DNA of 23,706 bases, taken from the NCBI GenBank assembly GCA_003978875.1, contig QNXQ01000062.1, forward strand, positions 1 to 23,706. Direction: 5' to 3'. Made by a program: the position numbers and the translations under genes. Source of the DNA: Aquifex sp. (GTDB lineage: Bacteria > Aquificota > Aquificia > Aquificales > Aquificaceae). The notes beneath the pieces were generated by a model that saw nothing but the letters and a program-made list of their open reading frames with translations, made no database searches and was not told the DNA's origin. Of the stretch, positions 7,256 to 15,428 are shown in pieces; position 1 is the first letter of the stretch; each line of letters opens with the position of its first letter.

Positions 7256-10200
7256 ACCGCTGCTTTTATTCCCATTTCCTCTAATTTTTCGAGCACCTTT
7301 GGAGTTATTCTTACTTTGAAATCGGGAGAGGGCATCATATCAACGATTTTCTCTCCCACATCGAGACTTATCAATAAGCTATACCCTTCACTGTCGTAGT
7401 TTTCCTCAATTAGCTCCTTAAACCTTTCAAGAACTCCGTTTAAGGCTTGTTCCTTAGTGATGAATACCCTCAAAACGTTATTGGTTTCCTTTGAATACTC
7501 TTCGGGAGTATATAACTCTTTACAAATAAACTTTAGGGTTTCCGTTTCCAAATCTTCTTCTACAAAGCCCTTTATAACGACTACTCTATCCTCTTCAAAG
7601 AGCTGATTGAATTCTTCGTAGGTTCCCGGAAAAGCTATAGCCTCAATTATTCCAGTCTTATCAACCAAGTTAAAACTGGCCATATAGTCTCCGTTCTTTG
7701 TCTTCTTTACCTTTAGTTCCGTAATAACACCCGCTACAACTACATCTTCTCCTCTTTCTACCTCTTCTAAGTCCTCAATAGGAGTAAACTTTCCTTTTAA
7801 AATCTTGTCGTACCTATCTATAGGGTGACCCGAGATATAAAAGCCGAGAACTTCTTTTTCAAGTTTTAGAGGGTCTAAAGCTTCCGTGGTTTCTTCTGAT
7901 TCTTCTTTTTTAAGGGTTCCAAAAAGAGAGTTTTGAGCTATTGCCATAAGATTTTTTTCAGAACTTGCAACCTTTGCAAGTAGTTCTTCTCTTTTTTTAC
8001 CGGTGTAATCAAAGGCACCGGCTTTAATCAGAGCTTCAATAACCTTTTTGTTAATCTTCCTATTTTTAACTTTCATTGTAAAGTCAGCCAGATTTTTAAA
8101 GCCTTTATACTTTTTCCTCGCTTCGACTATAATCTGAGCTGTTTCTTCTCCCACACCCTTTATTCTCGCAAGTCCGAACCTTATTTTGTTTTCTCCTTCA
8201 ATGGTAAAGCCTACCTCGCTTTTATTTATATGAGGCGGCAGTATTTCAAAGCCAAACAGCTTAGCGTCTTTGAGTAGATTCAGGAATTTATTGTCGTTCT
8301 TTTCGGTGGTAAGTTTGACCGCGAAGAATTCCGCAGGGTAGTGAGCTTTTACGTATGCAGTCCAGTAAGAAATATACCCGTAAGCTACAGAGTGAGACTT
8401 GTTAAAAGAGTATGAAGCAAACTTCTCTATATCTTTCCATAGCTTCCTTATCTTCTCCTCCGGATAACCTCTTTCCACCGCTCCTTGGATAAATTTGTCC
8501 TTCATCTGAGCCATTAAATCAGCTTTCTTTTTACCTATTGCCTTTCTGAGAGTATCGGCTTCACCGGGAGTGAAACCTGCAAGTATTTGGGACATTTTCA
8601 TTACCTGCTCTTGGTAAACGATAACTCCATAGGTTTCCTTAAGAACAGGTTCAAGCTCATCAAAGGGATACTCCACAGGTTCCTGACCGTGCTTTCTCCT
8701 TATGTAAGTATCTACCAGACCGCTTTTAAGCGGTCCCGGTCTATACAGTGCAAGAACTGCAACTATATCGTCAAAGTTGTCAGGCTTTAACTTCTTAAGA
8801 AGTTCTTTCATTCCTCTACTTTCGAGCTGGAACACTCCTGTTGTTCTTCCTTCCTGAAGCAGTTCGTAAACCTTTGGGTCATCGAGAGAAAGCTCCAAAA
8901 AGTTTATCTCCACTCCGTGTCTTTCTTTAATCAATTCCTTCATGAGTTTTAGCTCTGTGAGAGTTTTCAGACCTAAAAAGTCCATTTTCAGGAGTCCTAG
9001 TTCTTCCAGTTGAACCATATCGTACTGGGTAGCTACCTGTTCGTCTTTATCGTAGTAAAGAGGTACAAGTTCGTGAAGAGGTCTTGGAGCTATAACTACT
9101 CCCGCTGCGTGCAAGGAAGTGTGTCTTGTAAGACCTTCGAGCTTTAGAGCTGTTTCTACCAATTGTTTGATTTCCGGATTTTCTTCACACATCTTTCTGA
9201 ATTTCTGAACGTTGTCTTCTATATCCGTTCTGTGTTTTCCGTATTTTTCAAGGAGTTCTTCTATTGGAGTTATATACATTTCCTCGAGGGTAAGCCAGGT
9301 TCCCTGAACGTCTCCTTGCGGAATCAGCTTTGCCAATTTGTCAGCGGTCGAATAGGGAAGTCCCATAGCACGGGCTACGTCTCTCAGGGTTTGTTTTGCT
9401 TTCATGATGTTGTAGGTAATTATCTGAGCAACGTTTTCCTTTCCGTATTTTTCCCTTACGTATTCAATAACTTTTTCTCTGTTATCTTGGCAAAAGTCTA
9501 CATCTATGTCAGGCATAGATACTCTCTCGGGATTTAGAAATCTTTCGAAAAGAAGTCCGTGCTTTATAGGGTCTACATCGGTAATCCCTATGGCATAGGC
9601 AACCAATGACCCTCCTGCGCTTCCTCTACCGGGTCCCACAGGGATATCGTTCTTTTTAGCCCAATTTATGAAATCTTGTACAATCAAGAAGTACCCTGCA
9701 AATCCCATTTTGTTAATTACTTCCAGTTCGTATTCCAGTCTTTCCCAGTACTCTTTTGTGTCTTTCGCTTGTCCCTTTTCTATCCTTTGTCTTAAACCTT
9801 TTACCGCCAGTTCTCTCAAATACTCTTCTAAGGTTTTATGGGCGGGAACTTCGTATTTCGGGAGAAGGTATGAAGAGTTTTCAAATATTTCAAAACTATC
9901 TGCAACCTTTTCCGCAACTTCTAAGGTATTCAGCAGGGCTTTTTCCCAACCTTCGAATTTACCTTCAAACTTTTTCCACATATAGTTTGCATCTGCAAAA
10001 TGCAGGTCTTCATTGGAACACTTGAATCCTCCAGATGTTATTTCATGAATGGTTTTCTTCATCTGTAGTGCCATCAAGACAGTATGTGCATATCTATCCT
10101 CGGGATTGAGGTAATGGGCATCTTGGGTAGCTATTAGCTTAACATCGTACTTTTTGGCTATTTCTATTAAGTTTCTATTGGCAACCTCCTGTTCGGGTAT

Positions 10201-10755
10201 GTTGTTTGCCTGTAGTTCAATATAAAGGTCTTCTCCGAATATGTCCTTAAATTTCTTTACCCACTCTTCCGCCTTTTTGAGCTCATTTATAGAAGCATAG
10301 TAAGTAGGCACACCCTTAAGGCAAGCCGTAAGGGCTATAAGTCCCTCTCCGTACTTTTCAAGTAGCTCGTAATCTATTCTCGGTTTATAGTAAAAACCCT
10401 CTTTATAGGCTAAAGTGGAAAGCTTCATTAGGTTCTTAAGCCCTTTATCATTCTTGGCTATCAGTATTAAGTGGTGGTTATACCTATCCGTTATGTTATC
10501 TTCTGAAGCTTTACTTCTTCTATCAAACCTCGAACCGGTGGTGAAGTAAGCCTCCATACCTATTATGGGTTTTATATTTTCAGCTTTAAGAGCTTTATAA
10601 AATTTATATGAACCGAAGAGGTTTCCGTGGTCTGACATTCCAACAGCTTTAAAACCGTACTCTTTAGCCTTTTTTACTAACTCGTCTATTTTTATTGCAC
10701 CGTCGAGCAATGAAAACTGGGTATGAAGGTGTAAATGAACGAATTCCTTATTCAT
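7252..10755 (-). CDS. dnaE: DNA polymerase III alpha subunit
   Basis: A 1167-residue replicative polymerase of the C family. The N-terminal PHP domain is rich in metal ligands (HLHLHTQFS at 7-15, MSDHGN, TQDAHYL), so a metal-dependent PHP activity is plausible, as in other thermophile DnaE proteins. The palm follows: PGRGSAGGSLVAYAIG, then PDIDVDF with D416 and D418, and the third catalytic Asp in KMDFLGLKTL (D592). YRPGPLKSG and FNKSHSVAYGYISYWTAY are characteristic fingers motifs. A helix-hairpin-helix (RIKGVGEETA) and an OB fold (VVVAGVITELKVKK) lie near the C-terminus. No intein or split is seen. ATG 10755 has no Shine-Dalgarno, but a TAAAAT hexamer sits 8 bases upstream (10764-10769). 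The gene follows murC by 47 bases. Confidence 0.97.
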   Translation of the reverse strand: MNKEFVHLHLHTQFSLLDGAIKIDELVKKAKEYGFKAVGMSDHGNLFGSYKFYKALKAENIKPIIGMEAYFTTGSRFDRRSKASEDNITDRYNHHLILIAKNDKGLKNLMKLSTLAYKEGFYYKPRIDYELLEKYGEGLIALTACLKGVPTYYASINELKKAEEWVKKFKDIFGEDLYIELQANNIPEQEVANRNLIEIAKKYDVKLIATQDAHYLNPEDRYAHTVLMALQMKKTIHEITSGGFKCSNEDLHFADANYMWKKFEGKFEGWEKALLNTLEVAEKVADSFEIFENSSYLLPKYEVPAHKTLEEYLRELAVKGLRQRIEKGQAKDTKEYWERLEYELEVINKMGFAGYFLIVQDFINWAKKNDIPVGPGRGSAGGSLVAYAIGITDVDPIKHGLLFERFLNPERVSMPDIDVDFCQDNREKVIEYVREKYGKENVAQIITYNIMKAKQTLRDVARAMGLPYSTADKLAKLIPQGDVQGTWLTLEEMYITPIEELLEKYGKHRTDIEDNVQKFRKMCEENPEIKQLVETALKLEGLTRHTSLHAAGVVIAPRPLHELVPLYYDKDEQVATQYDMVQLEELGLLKMDFLGLKTLTELKLMKELIKERHGVEINFLELSLDDPKVYELLQEGRTTGVFQLESRGMKELLKKLKPDNFDDIVAVLALYRPGPLKSGLVDTYIRRKHGQEPVEYPFDELEPVLKETYGVIVYQEQVMKMSQILAGFTPGEADTLRKAIGKKKADLMAQMKDKFIQGAVERGYPEEKIRKLWKDIEKFASYSFNKSHSVAYGYISYWTAYVKAHYPAEFFAVKLTTEKNDNKFLNLLKDAKLFGFEILPPHINKSEVGFTIEGENKIRFGLARIKGVGEETAQIIVEARKKYKGFKNLADFTMKVKNRKINKKVIEALIKAGAFDYTGKKREELLAKVASSEKNLMAIAQNSLFGTLKKEESEETTEALDPLKLEKEVLGFYISGHPIDRYDKILKGKFTPIEDLEEVERGEDVVVAGVITELKVKKTKNGDYMASFNLVDKTGIIEAIAFPGTYEEFNQLFEEDRVVVIKGFVEEDLETETLKFICKELYTPEEYSKETNNVLRVFITKEQALNGVLERFKELIEENYDSEGYSLLISLDVGEKIVDMMPSPDFKVRITPKVLEKLEEMGIKAAV

Positions 10756-10763
10756 AAATAAAG

Positions 10764-10792
10764 ATTTTAGGTTGATGAAAGATTTTTATGAA
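10764..10792 (-). promoter_or_regulatory. Possible promoter for dnaE
   Basis: On the minus strand, TTCATA (10787-10792) and TAAAAT (10764-10769) are separated by 17 bases. The second hexamer ends 8 bases before the dnaE ATG, which would give an almost leaderless transcript. This is a motif reading only. Confidence 0.35.
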
Positions 10793-10802
10793 ATGAGCTT
10801 TC

Positions 10803-12173
10803 CTATGTTCCAGACTTCTCGGAGAACTTTTTCAAAAATTCCTCACACCATTTGGAAATACTTCCCGCTCCTAAAAAGAGAATCACATCTCCTTCCTCGT
10901 GCAAATTCACAAGTTTTTCAAAGGCTTCTTCCTTATCTTTTACAAAGATACCTCCGCTTTCCGAAGCGAGGTGTTTTGCATCAACTCCGTAAATGTTTTC
11001 CTCACTCGCGGGAAATATATCAGTTATCAGAAGCTTTTCTATTTCCTTTAGAACCTTTACGAAGTCCCAAAAAAGATAATAAGTCCTTGAGTACCTGTGA
11101 GGTTGAAAAACAACGAGTAGCTTCCTATCAGGATATATATCCCTGAGTGAACTTATTACGGCTTTTATTTCCGTAGGGTGGTGTCCATAGTCATCGTAAA
11201 CGGGAGAACCTTTAAAAAACCCTTTTAAATCCAGCCTCCTTTCCGCATTCCTGAATTCCTCCAAAGATTTCTTAATTATCTCGAAAGGGATTTTCAGTTC
11301 CAGGGCTACACTTACGGATGCAAGGGCATTGTAAACGTTGTGTTTTCCCGCTATACCCAGATGGATACTCCCAAGTTCTTGACCTTTGTACTCCACATCG
11401 AATTCGTACCTTCCCTCTTTTAACCTTAATTTTTTTCCCATCACCAGTGCTTCATTTTCTATACCGTAAGTGATTATTCTTTCTTGGGATTTTTCTACTA
11501 TCTCTCTTAATGTCTCATCGTCGGTATTTACCACCGCAAAACCGTAAAAGGGAACGCAGTTTATGAACTTTTCAAAGGCTATCTTAATCTCATCGAAATT
11601 CTTATAAAAATCCAGATGTTCACGGTCTACGTTAGTCACAACCGCTACAGCAGGAGAGAGTTTTAAAAAAGAGCCGTCACTTTCATCTGCCTCGGATACC
11701 AGTATATCTCCCTTACCCAGTTTAGCATTAGTTCCCAGTCTCTTTAACCTTCCACCTACTATTACCGTAGGTTCAAGACCCGCGTTTATAAGTATTTCCG
11801 CTATCATAGAGGTTGTTGTAGTTTTGCCATGACTTCCGCTTACAGCTATCCCTTCCTTGAGTTTAAAAAGTTCTGCGAGCATTTCTCCTCTTGGAATTAC
11901 GGGAATATTTCTTCTCCTCGCCTCCTGTATTTCCGGATTGTCTTCTTTCACGGCAGAGGAGTAAACCACCACTTGTGCATCGCCCAAGTTCCGAGGACTG
12001 TGGCCTATAAATATCTTTGCTCCCTTTTTTCGGAGTAATTCTGTATTTCTATTCTCTTTAATGTCTGAGCCGGAAACTTCGTAGCCCATTTCAAGGAGTA
12101 TTTGGGCTATACCGCTCATCCCTATACCACCGATTCCGATGAAGTGAAATTTCTTTATTTTTTCTCTTAGCAT
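10803..12173 (-). CDS. murC: UDP-N-acetylmuramate--L-alanine ligase MurC
   Basis: This cytoplasmic Mur ligase adds the first amino acid (L-Ala) to UDP-MurNAc in peptidoglycan synthesis. The N-terminal Rossmann motif FIGIGGIGMSG (11-21) is characteristic of MurC. The ATP-binding loop GSHGKTTTT (113-121) and the central motif VVTNVDREHLDFY follow. Further on are YNALASVSVAL, RRLDLKG and YDDYGHHPTEI, the latter highly conserved in MurC, and FQPHRYSRT in the C-terminal domain. The 456-residue length is normal. ATG 12173 shares a base with the stop of the dehydrogenase gene upstream (TAATG), indicating coupled translation. No other mur genes are present, so the usual mur/fts cluster is dispersed, as is usual in Aquifex. 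Confidence 0.96.
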   Translation of the reverse strand: MLREKIKKFHFIGIGGIGMSGIAQILLEMGYEVSGSDIKENRNTELLRKKGAKIFIGHSPRNLGDAQVVVYSSAVKEDNPEIQEARRRNIPVIPRGEMLAELFKLKEGIAVSGSHGKTTTTSMIAEILINAGLEPTVIVGGRLKRLGTNAKLGKGDILVSEADESDGSFLKLSPAVAVVTNVDREHLDFYKNFDEIKIAFEKFINCVPFYGFAVVNTDDETLREIVEKSQERIITYGIENEALVMGKKLRLKEGRYEFDVEYKGQELGSIHLGIAGKHNVYNALASVSVALELKIPFEIIKKSLEEFRNAERRLDLKGFFKGSPVYDDYGHHPTEIKAVISSLRDIYPDRKLLVVFQPHRYSRTYYLFWDFVKVLKEIEKLLITDIFPASEENIYGVDAKHLASESGGIFVKDKEEAFEKLVNLHEEGDVILFLGAGSISKWCEEFLKKFSEKSGT

Positions 12174-13204
12174 TACTCAACCTTTAAAACTACTTTTCCA
12201 AAATGCTTAGAGGCTTCCAAATACCTGTGAGCTTCTGGAGCATCCTTCAGAGAGAATACCCTATCAACCACAGGTTTATACACTCCTCTTTCAAAGAGCT
12301 CAGCTATTTTGAAGAGATGGGCCCTACTTCCCATGTAAACACCTAAAAGCTCTATTTCTCTTACAAAGACGTACCTTATATCTATTTCAGCTTTACTCCC
12401 TGTCGTAGTTCCAAAAAATACCAGTTTACCTCCCTTTCTGAGCATCTGGACACTTTTCCAGAAAGTTGCCTCACCTATGTGATCTACTACTATGTCTACT
12501 CCCTCTTTGAATAAATCCCTCACTTTCTTTACGACATCTTCTTCATAGTGGTTTATCACAACATCGGCTCCCAGTTCTTTACACTTTTTCATCTTTTCAT
12601 TACTTCCCGCGGTGGCTATAACAAATGCTCCGAAGGATTTTGCAATCTGAATTGCCGCCACACCCGTTCCGGAAGACCCTGCCCATACAAGAACCCTGTG
12701 GTAAGGCTTTATATTTCCCTTATCAACCAGTGCATTCCATACGGTCAGATAAGTTAGAGGAAAAGAAGCTGCCTCCTCGAAGCTGAGGTTTTTAGGTTTT
12801 CTAATTACATTCCTTGCAGGAACGACTACGTACTCTGCGTAGCCACCTTTACTCTTCAGACCAAGAATATCGTAATCCTTACAGTGGTTATCTTTACCTG
12901 TCTGACAATCCCAGCAAACTCCGCAGGAAAGCCCGGGAGCAACGATAACTTCATCTCCTTCTTTTACGTTTTTGACCAAAGAACCTGCTTTCTCTACAAC
13001 ACCACTGACATCTGAACCCAAAATGTGTGGAAGCTCTGGTTTAACGGCTAAAGCTCCCATTCTGACCCAAATATCAAGATGGTTCAGAGCTACAGCTTCT
13101 ACCCTTATTAGAACTTCGTTCTCCTTAGGCTCAGGTGTTGGGAAATCTTCCACGTATTTTAGATTTTCAGGACCACCGAAATCAGTAAGTAAAACGGCTT
13201 TCAT
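12173..13204 (-). CDS. Zinc-type alcohol dehydrogenase / quinone oxidoreductase family protein
   Basis: A 343-residue medium-chain dehydrogenase/reductase. The N-terminal GroES-like domain includes PHILGSDVSGVV and the four structural-zinc cysteines C94, C97, C100 and C108 in the pattern C-x2-C-x2-C-x7-C. The position that carries the catalytic-zinc Cys in true alcohol dehydrogenases reads ALNHLDIW, so catalytic zinc is probably absent and a quinone oxidoreductase-like hydride transfer is more likely. The nucleotide-binding loop AGSSGTGVAAIQIAK (175-189) points to NAD(P)H. Substrate cannot be told from sequence. It lies 33 bases downstream of accB and overlaps murC by one base, so it probably shares the efp-accB transcript without an obvious functional link. 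Confidence 0.85.
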   Translation of the reverse strand: MKAVLLTDFGGPENLKYVEDFPTPEPKENEVLIRVEAVALNHLDIWVRMGALAVKPELPHILGSDVSGVVEKAGSLVKNVKEGDEVIVAPGLSCGVCWDCQTGKDNHCKDYDILGLKSKGGYAEYVVVPARNVIRKPKNLSFEEAASFPLTYLTVWNALVDKGNIKPYHRVLVWAGSSGTGVAAIQIAKSFGAFVIATAGSNEKMKKCKELGADVVINHYEEDVVKKVRDLFKEGVDIVVDHIGEATFWKSVQMLRKGGKLVFFGTTTGSKAEIDIRYVFVREIELLGVYMGSRAHLFKIAELFERGVYKPVVDRVFSLKDAPEAHRYLEASKHFGKVVLKVE

Positions 13205-13237
13205 AATAAGAATTTTAACCGTATTAGTATTTAATCT

Positions 13238-13705
13238 TTAAACATTAGTATCTATTAAGAAAAGTGGTTGTCCGTATTCAACGGTTTCTCCGTTTTCTAC
13301 CAGTATCTTTTCAACCCTTCCCCTTACATCACTTTCAATTTCATTCATAACCTTTAATGCTTCGATAATGCACAGAACCTGCCCCGGAGAGACTATATCA
13401 CCCACTTTGACAAAGGGAGGAGCTCCCGGAGCGGGAGAACGGTAAAAAGTTCCCACTAAAGGACTTTTGATAACGTGGTATTTTTTCTCTTGTTCGCGTA
13501 TATCCTCGGAAGGAGGCAGTATCTCAAGATGTTTAAACTCTTCGTCCTTTTTGGTTTCCTTTAAGGATTTTACGGGTTCCTGCGGTTGAAGCTCTTTATG
13601 GGTCTCTATGTGTATTCGTAAATCTCCCTGTTCAATCTTTAAACTTCTAATGTTAGAGTTTTTAACTAGCGCTATTAATTCTTTTATAAAATCTTTGTCC
13701 ATCAT
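13238..13705 (-). CDS. accB: Biotin carboxyl carrier protein of acetyl-CoA carboxylase
   Basis: BCCP carries biotin between the carboxylase and transferase steps of acetyl-CoA carboxylase, the first step of fatty acid synthesis. The N-terminal helix (IKELIALVKNSNIRSLKIEQGDLRI in part) is followed by a Pro/Glu/Lys-rich linker to about residue 75. The biotinyl domain starts at SPLVGTFYRSPAPGAPPFV, the acetyl-CoA carboxylase type with its thumb. The biotin attachment site is EALKVMNEIE with Lys118; most BCCPs have Met before the Lys. The length of 155 residues is normal. ATG 13705 overlaps the efp stop as ATGA; a second in-frame ATG follows at once. The efp-accB pair is a widely conserved neighbourhood, but accC does not follow here. 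Confidence 0.95.
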   Translation of the reverse strand: MMDKDFIKELIALVKNSNIRSLKIEQGDLRIHIETHKELQPQEPVKSLKETKKDEEFKHLEILPPSEDIREQEKKYHVIKSPLVGTFYRSPAPGAPPFVKVGDIVSPGQVLCIIEALKVMNEIESDVRGRVEKILVENGETVEYGQPLFLIDTNV

Positions 13706-14280
13706 TTTGACTCTTTAACTCTTTCTATATAAGCTCCGGTTCTTGTGTCAACCTTTACTATATCACCCTCTTTTACGAAAAAGGGAACCTGAATAACAGC
13801 TCCGGTCTCCAGTTTTGCAGGTTTCGTTCCACCTGCTTGAGTATCCCCTTTAAAAGCAGGCTCTGTTTCCACAACTTCCAGCTCTACGTGTTTGGGAAGT
13901 TCTATTCCTATGGGTTGGTTTTTATAGAAAAATACAATAACTTCTAAACCTTCCTTTAAAAACTTTATTTCATCCTCTATCTTTTCTTTTGGCACCGCCA
14001 CCAAGTCGTAAGTTTGAGTATTCATAAAATAGTAGTTTTCTCCATCGTTGTAAGAGTACGTTGAATAAACCTGTTCGAAATCCGCTAAAGGTATCCTGTC
14101 CGAGGACTTGTATGTAATCTCCGTTACGTTTCCGGTAAGCATGTTCTTGGCTTTCACCCTTACAAAGGCTTGACCTTTACCGGGTTTTACGTGTTCATAA
14201 TCCAATACCCTGTAGGGTTCTCCTTTGTGCTCTATAAACATATCCTTCTGAATTCTGTTAATGTCTATATCTGTTGCCAT
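13702..14280 (-). CDS. efp: Translation elongation factor P
   Basis: EF-P binds between the P and E sites of ribosomes stalled at polyproline and helps peptide bond formation. The KOW-like N-domain has EHVKPGKGQAFVRVKAKN, where Lys35 at the loop tip is the equivalent of the residue modified in many bacteria. SSDRIP precedes the first OB domain (MNTQTYDLVAVP), and the last OB domain contains TGAVIQVPFFVKEGD and VDTRTGAYIERV. The 192-residue length fits the family. No lysyl-modifying enzyme is in the window. It is the first gene of the run efp-accB-dehydrogenase-murC-dnaE. The start ATG 14280 lacks a Shine-Dalgarno and is 45 bases from the divergent JAMM gene. Confidence 0.97.
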   Translation of the reverse strand: MATDIDINRIQKDMFIEHKGEPYRVLDYEHVKPGKGQAFVRVKAKNMLTGNVTEITYKSSDRIPLADFEQVYSTYSYNDGENYYFMNTQTYDLVAVPKEKIEDEIKFLKEGLEVIVFFYKNQPIGIELPKHVELEVVETEPAFKGDTQAGGTKPAKLETGAVIQVPFFVKEGDIVKVDTRTGAYIERVKESK

Positions 14281-14288
14281 GGGAAAAT

Positions 14289-14318
14289 ATTTTAATACGA
14301 ATATACCTTAATTAAAAT
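14289..14318. promoter_or_regulatory. Divergent promoter region between efp and the JAMM gene
   Basis: The 45-base AT-rich gap holds TAAAAT on plus (14313-14318), 7 bases before the JAMM ATG. The same hexamer lies on minus (14289-14294), 8 bases before the efp ATG. Neither start has a Shine-Dalgarno. The arrangement suggests two back-to-back promoters giving nearly leaderless transcripts; no good -35 hexamers are visible. Confidence 0.35.
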
Positions 14319-14325
14319 CTTACTT

Positions 14326-14742
14326 ATGTTAAAACTCAAAAAAGAAGCTCTCGATAAGATGATAAAACAGGCTGAACGGGATTACCCCTATGAAACATGC
14401 GGACTTTTGATAGGAAAAATTGATGGAGATGAAAGGATTGCATTGGAGGCTTTCGAAACTCCTAATGTAAATCCAGATAGAAAACATGATAGATACGAAA
14501 TAGCTCCTAAGGATTACATGAAGGCTGAAGATTACGCAATGTCTAAGGGACTCGAAATTGTGGGAGTCTACCACTCACATCCAGACCATCCCGATAGACC
14601 ATCCGAGTTTGACCTAAAGAGGGCATTCCCCGATTTCTCATACATAATCTTCTCGGTTCAAAAGGGAAAAGTGGTTTCTTTCAGGAGTTGGGAACTTAAG
14701 GGAGAAAAATTCGAAGAAGAGAAAATAGAGGTTATAGATTAA
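14326..14742 (+). CDS. JAMM/MPN+ metalloprotease family protein
   Basis: A stand-alone JAMM domain of 138 residues. The zinc site is complete: E23 in YETCGLLIG, then H83-x-H85-P followed by S93 and D96 in HSHPDHPDRPSEFD. This is the HxHPx6SxxD motif of catalytically competent JAMM isopeptidases. Bacterial members of this size process ubiquitin-like or sulfur-carrier proteins, for example removing residues from the C-terminus of a ThiS-like carrier. That role is inference here, since no such carrier is encoded nearby. The stop overlaps the UDG start (TAATG), so the two are co-translated. The start ATG 14326 fits the family's N-terminus. Confidence 0.9.
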   Translation: MLKLKKEALDKMIKQAERDYPYETCGLLIGKIDGDERIALEAFETPNVNPDRKHDRYEIAPKDYMKAEDYAMSKGLEIVGVYHSHPDHPDRPSEFDLKRAFPDFSYIIFSVQKGKVVSFRSWELKGEKFEEEKIEVID

Positions 14743-15428
14743 TGGGTGTCAAGGAAACTCTAAAAGCTTTGGAGTTCATCGGTATCACAGAAATATACTT
14801 GAATAGAAAGATGACTGAAAAGGAAGAAACCTCTGAGAAGCATCTTAAGCAGCAAGATAGAGATAAACTACTTAAAGAGCTGTATCAGCAGTGGAAGGAA
14901 TGTACACGCTGTGACCTTCACAAAAGCAGAACTCAAGTGGTTCCCGGTGACGGGAATCCTTATTCCCCTTTAGTATTCGTAGGTGAAGCTCCGGGAGAAG
15001 AAGAAGACAAACAAGGCAGACCCTTTGTAGGAAGGGCGGGACAGCTATTGAATAAGTTGATAGAAGAAATACTCGGACTTTCTCGAGACAAGGTTTATAT
15101 AACTAATGTGTGTAAATGCAGACCCCCGGGAAATAGAAAGCCTACTCCAATAGAAATGCGATATTGTTCACCGTATTTGAGAAAAGAAATAGAAATAATA
15201 CAGCCGAAGGTTATATGTTGTCTCGGAGCTACTGCCGGTGAAGGAATCTTAGGAAAGAGCTTAAAAATTACAAAGGTGAGAGGACAGGTGTTTCCCTATC
15301 CCTTTAATCCACGTATAAAGGTTTTCCTCACCTATCACCCAGCTTACGTGCTGAGAAACCCTAAAGAGGAGAATACTTTGAGGAAGGATTTTGAAAAGTT
15401 AAAAGAGCTTATTGCTCAACAACAGTGA
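14742..15428 (+). CDS. Family 4 (iron-sulfur) uracil-DNA glycosylase
   Basis: Removes uracil produced by cytosine deamination, a frequent lesion at high temperature. Motif A is FVGEAPGEEEDKQGRPFVG (residues 79-97), motif B is HPAYVLR (199-205), and TNVCKCRPPGNRKP is the conserved central segment. Four cysteines for a 4Fe-4S cluster are visible: C54 and C57 (CTRC), C142, and C159 or C160. This spacing is that of family 4 rather than Ung. The first ~50 residues form a charged extension before the CTRC motif, longer than the minimal family-4 enzyme. The start ATG 14742 is set by the TAATG overlap with the JAMM gene. The 3' end overlaps the convergent SurA-like gene by 20 bases. Confidence 0.93.
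   Translation: MGVKETLKALEFIGITEIYLNRKMTEKEETSEKHLKQQDRDKLLKELYQQWKECTRCDLHKSRTQVVPGDGNPYSPLVFVGEAPGEEEDKQGRPFVGRAGQLLNKLIEEILGLSRDKVYITNVCKCRPPGNRKPTPIEMRYCSPYLRKEIEIIQPKVICCLGATAGEGILGKSLKITKVRGQVFPYPFNPRIKVFLTYHPAYVLRNPKEENTLRKDFEKLKELIAQQQ

Noticed and set aside
10772..11146. A 124-codon plus-strand frame at the murC 3' end
   Set aside because: It lies antisense to well-conserved murC sequence, with no ribosome site or recognisable features.
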